A stretch of DNA of 10,675 bases, from NCBI GenBank assembly GCA_026984595.1, contig JALSRW010000372.1, positions 1 to 10,675 of the forward strand. Reading direction: 5' to 3'. A program made the position numbers and the translations under genes. This DNA is from Alphaproteobacteria bacterium. GTDB lineage: Bacteria; Pseudomonadota; Alphaproteobacteria; Geminicoccales; Geminicoccaceae. The notes beneath the pieces are model-generated. The model saw only the letters and a list, made by a program, of their open reading frames with translations. It had not been told where the DNA came from and ran no database searches. This document shows positions 7,842-10,675 of the stretch, one piece after another. Positions within the stretch are counted from its first letter, which is position 1. Every line of letters begins with the position of its first letter.

Positions 7842-7896
7842 GTGCCCCGGTTATGGCACCCCACAGCAGAATAACCGGGGCACACAACCGGGGCAC
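7842..7896. repeat. 13-bp inverted repeat plus a further direct copy of AACCGGGGCAC
   Basis: GTGCCCCGGTTAT (7842-7854) is a perfect inverted copy of ATAACCGGGGCAC (7871-7883), separated by 16 bases. A third copy, AACCGGGGCAC (7886-7896), follows in direct orientation at a 13-bp period. The shared GGGGCA core also occurs in the 9-bp repeats 60-80 bases upstream, suggesting that one protein recognises both sets. Confidence 0.55.
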
Positions 7897-8045
7897 GGGC
7901 GGGACAGACCGCTAGGGCATGTCCACAGATGCCGGTTTTCACCGCCGGTCGAATGCGGTCGCGTTCGCCGGCCGACGGGTGGCGTCTTGAAGACGGCGGT
8001 CGCCCCGGCTACCTAGAGCGGTGGCGTCATCGCGTGCATGCAGGA

Positions 8046-8199
8046 CGCCGATCGGATCGTTCGCCGATCCACCGGTGCGGCTCCGCGAGATCCCGGACTC
8101 TCGGAGGCTGGGTCGTCCGCTGATCATAAGGCGGCGCGGCAGTATCCCCGGAAGGGCCTGCAAAAGCTCGTCCGGGGGATCCCACCGGTCGGATCGGCG
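8046..8199. other. Nested stem structure, candidate structured RNA
   Basis: A 16-bp stem joins 8062-8077 (CGCCGATCCACCGGTG) with 8183-8199, broken only by a single bulged C (8190). Inside it, a hairpin at 8081-8106 (CTCCG.GAG / CTC.CGGAG) starts three bases after the left arm and another at 8144-8180 (ATCCCCGGA / TCCGGGGGAT) ends two bases before the right arm, so the pieces form a tidy multi-branch junction. GATCGG (8050-8055) can alternatively pair with CCGATC (8064-8069), competing with the outer stem. It lies in the 3' untranslated region of the minus-strand zinc-ribbon/ATPase transcript. The strand is undetermined. Confidence 0.35.
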
Positions 8200-8271
8200 A
8201 TGGCTTTCCTGGAGCCCCGTCGTTGGTCGCGGCCGCGCCTTCGGTATGCGTCCGGCGGCCTCCGGTCTCTC

Positions 8272-8706
8272 TCACCCGTTACCCGACGGCCTGCCCTGGC
8301 TGCCGAGGGAAAGGCGGCGAAGCGGCAGCACCGGCGGCGGTTCGCAGGTGTCGCAGTACCAGAGCCCGAACGCCGCCGGCCGATGCGCAGGTGCCCAGAA
8401 GTGCCGGCCGCCGCAGGTGGCGCACGGCAGGCTCGGCACGCCATCCCCGCCGAGGACCACCCCGGGCGATGGTTCGGGTGACCGCGCGAGCCGTTCGAGG
8501 GCGCACACCGCGTCGCGCAGCGGTTCCCTCATGGCCTGAAGCCGCTCCAGGAAGCCGGCAGGTGGTGCGCCGCGCTCGGCGACGAGGCGCGGCCTTTCCT
8601 CGGCAACCACGAAACGCAGCCCCAGACGCTCGGCCTCGGCCAGCAGATCGGCGAGCTGGTCGGCCTCGCGTTCGCGACGGATCGATCCCGTGCGTTTCTT
8701 CGGCAC
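8272..8706 (-). CDS. Hypothetical protein with C-terminal zinc ribbon
   Basis: A 144-residue protein that I do not recognise. The N-terminus is basic (PKKRTGSIRREREADQ), followed by a helical, charged middle (about residues 14-75, LADLLAEAERLGLRFVVAEE and FLERLQAMREPLRDAVCALERLA) and a four-cysteine zinc-ribbon pattern near the end, C95-x2-C98 and C118-x2-C121. A basic tail plus zinc ribbon suggests nucleic acid binding or a partner for the replication ATPase, but this is inference. The GTG at 8706 is preceded by AAAGGAG (8721-8727 on the plus strand) at an unusually long 14 bases; a TTG at 8745 inside the end of the ATPase gene is an alternative start giving 157 residues. It follows the ATPase gene closely, 20 bases after its stop with the GTG start, and is probably in the same operon. 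Confidence 0.6.
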   Translation of the reverse strand: MPKKRTGSIRREREADQLADLLAEAERLGLRFVVAEERPRLVAERGAPPAGFLERLQAMREPLRDAVCALERLARSPEPSPGVVLGGDGVPSLPCATCGGRHFWAPAHRPAAFGLWYCDTCEPPPVLPLRRLSLGSQGRPSGNG

Positions 8707-8717
8707 GGCGGCCGACC

Positions 8718-8735
8718 GAGCTCCTTTCAGAGCTC
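8718..8735 (-). promoter_or_regulatory. Hairpin at the ATPase stop / zinc-ribbon ribosome binding site
   Basis: GAGCTC is repeated at 8718-8723 and 8730-8735; being self-complementary, the two copies can pair around the loop that holds the ATPase TGA stop and part of the AAGGAG site on the minus strand. Ribosomes finishing the ATPase would melt it, which would couple translation of the two genes. It might also explain the odd spacing of the ribosome binding site. Confidence 0.35.
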
Positions 8736-10675
8736 GTACTCCCAAGGCTCGTCGCCCCCGTGCCCTTGCTTGCCGTCGACAGACGACGAACCAGCCGACA
8801 TGCTAGGCCCTCCGAGAGGAGCCTGTCGCACCGCCATCTCGACTTCCGCGCGATCGTAGGCCCGCCGGTTCGATCCATGGATCCATTTCTGCTTCGGACG
8901 TACGCCGAACCCAGCGAGTGCGCTCGCCAGCCGGTTGACAGTGAGCGTAACGCCCGGTGGCAACCACGGTCGCGGTCCCAGCTTGACGAGCTCGGCCATC
9001 AGTTCCTCGCTCAGGAGTGCCCGTGGCCGACCCTTGGCTTCGAACACGGCCAGCACATCGTCGAGGACCGAGGATGGGCTTTCGACGACCGTCGGCCCGG
9101 AACGGAACTCGGAACCGGGCACGGACGCTCCGCCGCCGCCGCGATCGGCCGGATCCTCTGGTTTGGCTCCCGCGGTTCCTTCCCCCGCCTCCACTTCCGT
9201 TCCTTCGACGAGGCGGGACACCGCCAGCGTCACGACCCTGCGACGCTGCCCGCCGATCACCACCTTCGTCGTGTTGCGACCGGGTTCGCAGCCGATGAGC
9301 AAGCCGGCTTCCTTGAGGCGCTTCCACAGGGTCTTGGCGCTGACGGCGAGCCCCGTTCCCTGGCGGGCGGCAAAGCTCTGCGCGGCGGCGTAGGCCGCTT
9401 CGGGCTCGAGATACAGGCGTCGGCCGTCGGTCCAGCCGATCGTGTCGCCGTTTGCTCGGTACTCGCCGGCAATCTTCGTCCATCCCCATTGTCCGGCATC
9501 GCCCGGCACGGCATCGGTATCGACGGCGTTGCCCACGTGGACGCGCTTGGCCGCGAGCGCGCCGCTCACGAGTTCGAGGAAGCGGTGCGCCGGGTTCTCG
9601 TCCTCCTGGTGGGACGCCTGAGCGAACGCGAGATCCCGCAGTGCGCGCCAAGCCGCCCGCCAGCGCGAGGCGCGCTCGGGCTCCGGGATCGCGCCGACGG
9701 TGACGGAGAAATCCAACATCGCCTCGAAGGCCGCTCCGAGTTCGGCGATGGCCCGCGGCGTCCGGGCATGGACACCGCGGGCGAGTTCCGCCGCGAGCTC
9801 CGCGCTCCGTTGCCGGTGGCGGCTGCGACGGCCCGCGAGATCGGCAGCGAGATGGCGGACCCATCCGGCCATGGCGGCGGCCAACCGGCCGCCGGCGGCA
9901 ATCGCCTGGCATGCGCTCAGCTGCTCGGCTGCAATGTCCCCTTTGTCCAGCTCGACTACCACCAGGCGGGCGCGGATGCTGTGCCCCTCGGGCACGTCCT
10001 CGCCCGTCGCCAGGATCAGGCCTCGCGGCGGTTTCACGGCCCGCACCGAACCGTCCGGCCGCAGCCGGCTTCGTCCGGCGTTGTTCCCCTGCGCGCGCAG
10101 CAGGCGAGCGGCCTCCCGGTGGTACCGCTGAACCTCGATCGCCGACCCGGAGGGCGCGAAATCATCCACCACGAGCACAGTGTCGGCCGCGGCGAAGGCC
10201 AGCACTTCGAGCGCATTGCCTGTACTCGACCACGAGCCCGGCAGATGATGGGCGTCGAGCCCCGCTCCCCAATGCTGCTGCGCCAGCGCCGCCAACTGGG
10301 ACTTGAAAACGCCCGTCTGCCCCACGAGCCAGATGGCGAAATCGGCCTGGCCGATCGACGCACGGTAGACCGCCGCGAGAATCGGCACCAACACTCTCGC
10401 CGGCCCCAGGTCGAGCAGGGACAGGCTCGCACGCAGCGCCTCCCGCAACGATTTCTCGTCGCGAGGCGGCTCCGGGAGCAGGAAACGGGCGAGCCCCACG
10501 GCGGACAGATCGGTGTCGATCCCGAGGGCTTCCCCGTCAGCGCCGATGGCGCCACCGGCATGCAGATAGTACGGCTGCCCTTCGATCTCGCGCCAGCCGA
10601 GTTGTGCGAACACGACCCGGCGTGCCGGTTCCGGGCTCAGGCTCTGGATCGCGAAGCGGGCATGATCGCGAACCG
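8727..10675 (-). CDS. DUF927-type AAA ATPase/helicase, C-terminal 648 residues (5' end outside)
   Basis: The frame is open through the right edge, so the true start lies outside; numbering is from the first visible codon. The sequence has the layout of DUF927 proteins, putative DNA helicases of phages, islands and SCC-type elements. It shows VVFAQLGWREIEGQPYYLHAGG (21-42), Walker A GQTGVFKS (118-125), a Walker B-like TVLVVDDFAP, the conserved EVQRYHREAARLLRAQGN and LILATGEDVPEG segments, and a probable arginine-finger stretch SIRARLVVVEL. After a helical region, a winged-helix-like part follows (TLWKRLKEAGLLIG), then a Gly/Glu-rich linker, then a C-terminal module (TVNRLASALAGFGVRPKQKW) resembling the end of DUF3631 proteins. 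The very end (SSVDGKQGHGGDEPWEYEL) is acidic and probably disordered. Its role is probably to unwind or load at the element's origin. No primase motif is visible in this part. Confidence 0.85.
   Translation of the reverse strand, partial: VRDHARFAIQSLSPEPARRVVFAQLGWREIEGQPYYLHAGGAIGADGEALGIDTDLSAVGLARFLLPEPPRDEKSLREALRASLSLLDLGPARVLVPILAAVYRASIGQADFAIWLVGQTGVFKSQLAALAQQHWGAGLDAHHLPGSWSSTGNALEVLAFAAADTVLVVDDFAPSGSAIEVQRYHREAARLLRAQGNNAGRSRLRPDGSVRAVKPPRGLILATGEDVPEGHSIRARLVVVELDKGDIAAEQLSACQAIAAGGRLAAAMAGWVRHLAADLAGRRSRHRQRSAELAAELARGVHARTPRAIAELGAAFEAMLDFSVTVGAIPEPERASRWRAAWRALRDLAFAQASHQEDENPAHRFLELVSGALAAKRVHVGNAVDTDAVPGDAGQWGWTKIAGEYRANGDTIGWTDGRRLYLEPEAAYAAAQSFAARQGTGLAVSAKTLWKRLKEAGLLIGCEPGRNTTKVVIGGQRRRVVTLAVSRLVEGTEVEAGEGTAGAKPEDPADRGGGGASVPGSEFRSGPTVVESPSSVLDDVLAVFEAKGRPRALLSEELMAELVKLGPRPWLPPGVTLTVNRLASALAGFGVRPKQKWIHGSNRRAYDRAEVEMAVRQAPLGGPSMSAGSSSVDGKQGHGGDEPWEYEL

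Larger units (their letters stand above)
6813..8271. other. Long segment without convincing genes, rich in repeats and inverted repeats
   Basis: All open frames here are typical of random GC-rich sequence: Arg/Pro/Gly/Ser-rich, overlapping on several strands, without Shine-Dalgarno sites or recognisable domains. I looked for remnants of an integrase or transposase in the translations and saw none. The segment does contain several separate ordered elements, listed individually: arm-type repeats, two palindromes, a wobble-paired hairpin, tandem 9-bp repeats, a 13-bp inverted repeat and a nested stem structure. Confidence 0.6.
6813..10675. mobile_element. Left part of a putative integrative element at tRNA-Pro (right end outside)
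   Basis: Three observations support an inserted element: the boundary coincides with the 3' end of an intact tRNA with encoded CCA; dense chromosomal housekeeping genes give way to a 1.46-kb repeat-rich segment without genes; and the first genes met are a DUF927-type ATPase, a family of mobile-element replication proteins, and an orphan zinc-ribbon protein. No integrase is visible at this end and I found no second copy of the tRNA 3' end in the window, so the right border and the recombinase must lie beyond 10675 if the interpretation holds. Confidence 0.6.

Noticed and set aside
7316..7942. Overlapping frames of 169 (plus) and 205 (minus) residues
   Set aside because: Both cross the tandem repeats and hairpins, have low-complexity Arg-rich translations and show no recognisable motif.
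8027..8275. Minus-strand frame of 82 residues overlapping the stop of the zinc-ribbon gene
   Set aside because: The GTGA overlap suggests coupling, but there is no domain, codon choice (AGA, GGA, CCA, CGA) differs from the real genes, and it covers the nested stem structure. A real gene cannot be fully excluded.
6813..10675. CRISPR array or retron in the accessory segment
   Set aside because: There is no set of regularly spaced repeats with unique spacers, no reverse transcriptase and no cas gene; the repeats seen are two or three short units.
6813..10675. A second copy of the tRNA-Pro 3' end (attR) within the window
   Set aside because: I scanned for the T-loop and acceptor sequence on both strands and found no second copy; any attR must be outside.

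Overview
The window comes from a GC-rich alphaproteobacterium, probably of the Rhodospirillales type. The main support is a partial NDUFS4-like complex I accessory subunit at the left edge, a family essentially confined to alphaproteobacteria and mitochondria, together with a DUF1192 gene and a heat-shock-type promoter with an alphaproteobacterial -10 box. The order-level placement is inference.

Positions 1-6812 are ordinary chromosome. A partial complex I subunit (minus strand) is divergent from a four-gene proteostasis operon: a short Hsp20, a Lon protease, a CbpA-type J-protein and the J-protein modulator CbpM. These genes are 9, 46 and -1 bases apart. Together they would hold, refold or degrade damaged proteins, with CbpM tuning CbpA. 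A perfect hairpin closes the operon and faces a convergent xanthine/guanine phosphoribosyltransferase (gpt). Divergent from gpt is a tightly coupled pair, DUF1192 plus a zinc-ribbon NUDIX hydrolase, followed by a GNAT acetyltransferase with its own promoter. The GNAT stop codon lies inside a tRNA-Pro(TGG) gene.

Positions 6813-10675 have a different character and look like the left end of an element integrated at the 3' end of tRNA-Pro. The first 1.46 kb after the tRNA holds no convincing gene but is rich in repeats and inverted repeats. In order these are: three copies of an 8-bp motif next to the tRNA (candidate integrase arm sites), two adjacent palindromes, a 16-bp hairpin with wobble pairs, tandem GGGGCAATC repeats, an A/T patch, three copies of an AACCGGGGCAC motif, and a nested stem structure near 8046-8199. 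Beyond this, on the minus strand, lie a small zinc-ribbon protein and the C-terminal 648 residues of a DUF927-type ATPase, a family of mobile-element replication helicases. The ATPase runs off the right edge.

The best candidate for something undescribed is the pairing of this repeat-rich non-coding segment, which resembles an iteron origin plus structured RNA, with the DUF927 ATPase/zinc-ribbon pair, suggesting a self-replicating integrative element. No integrase, capsid or defence gene is visible, so the element's identity depends on sequence to the right.
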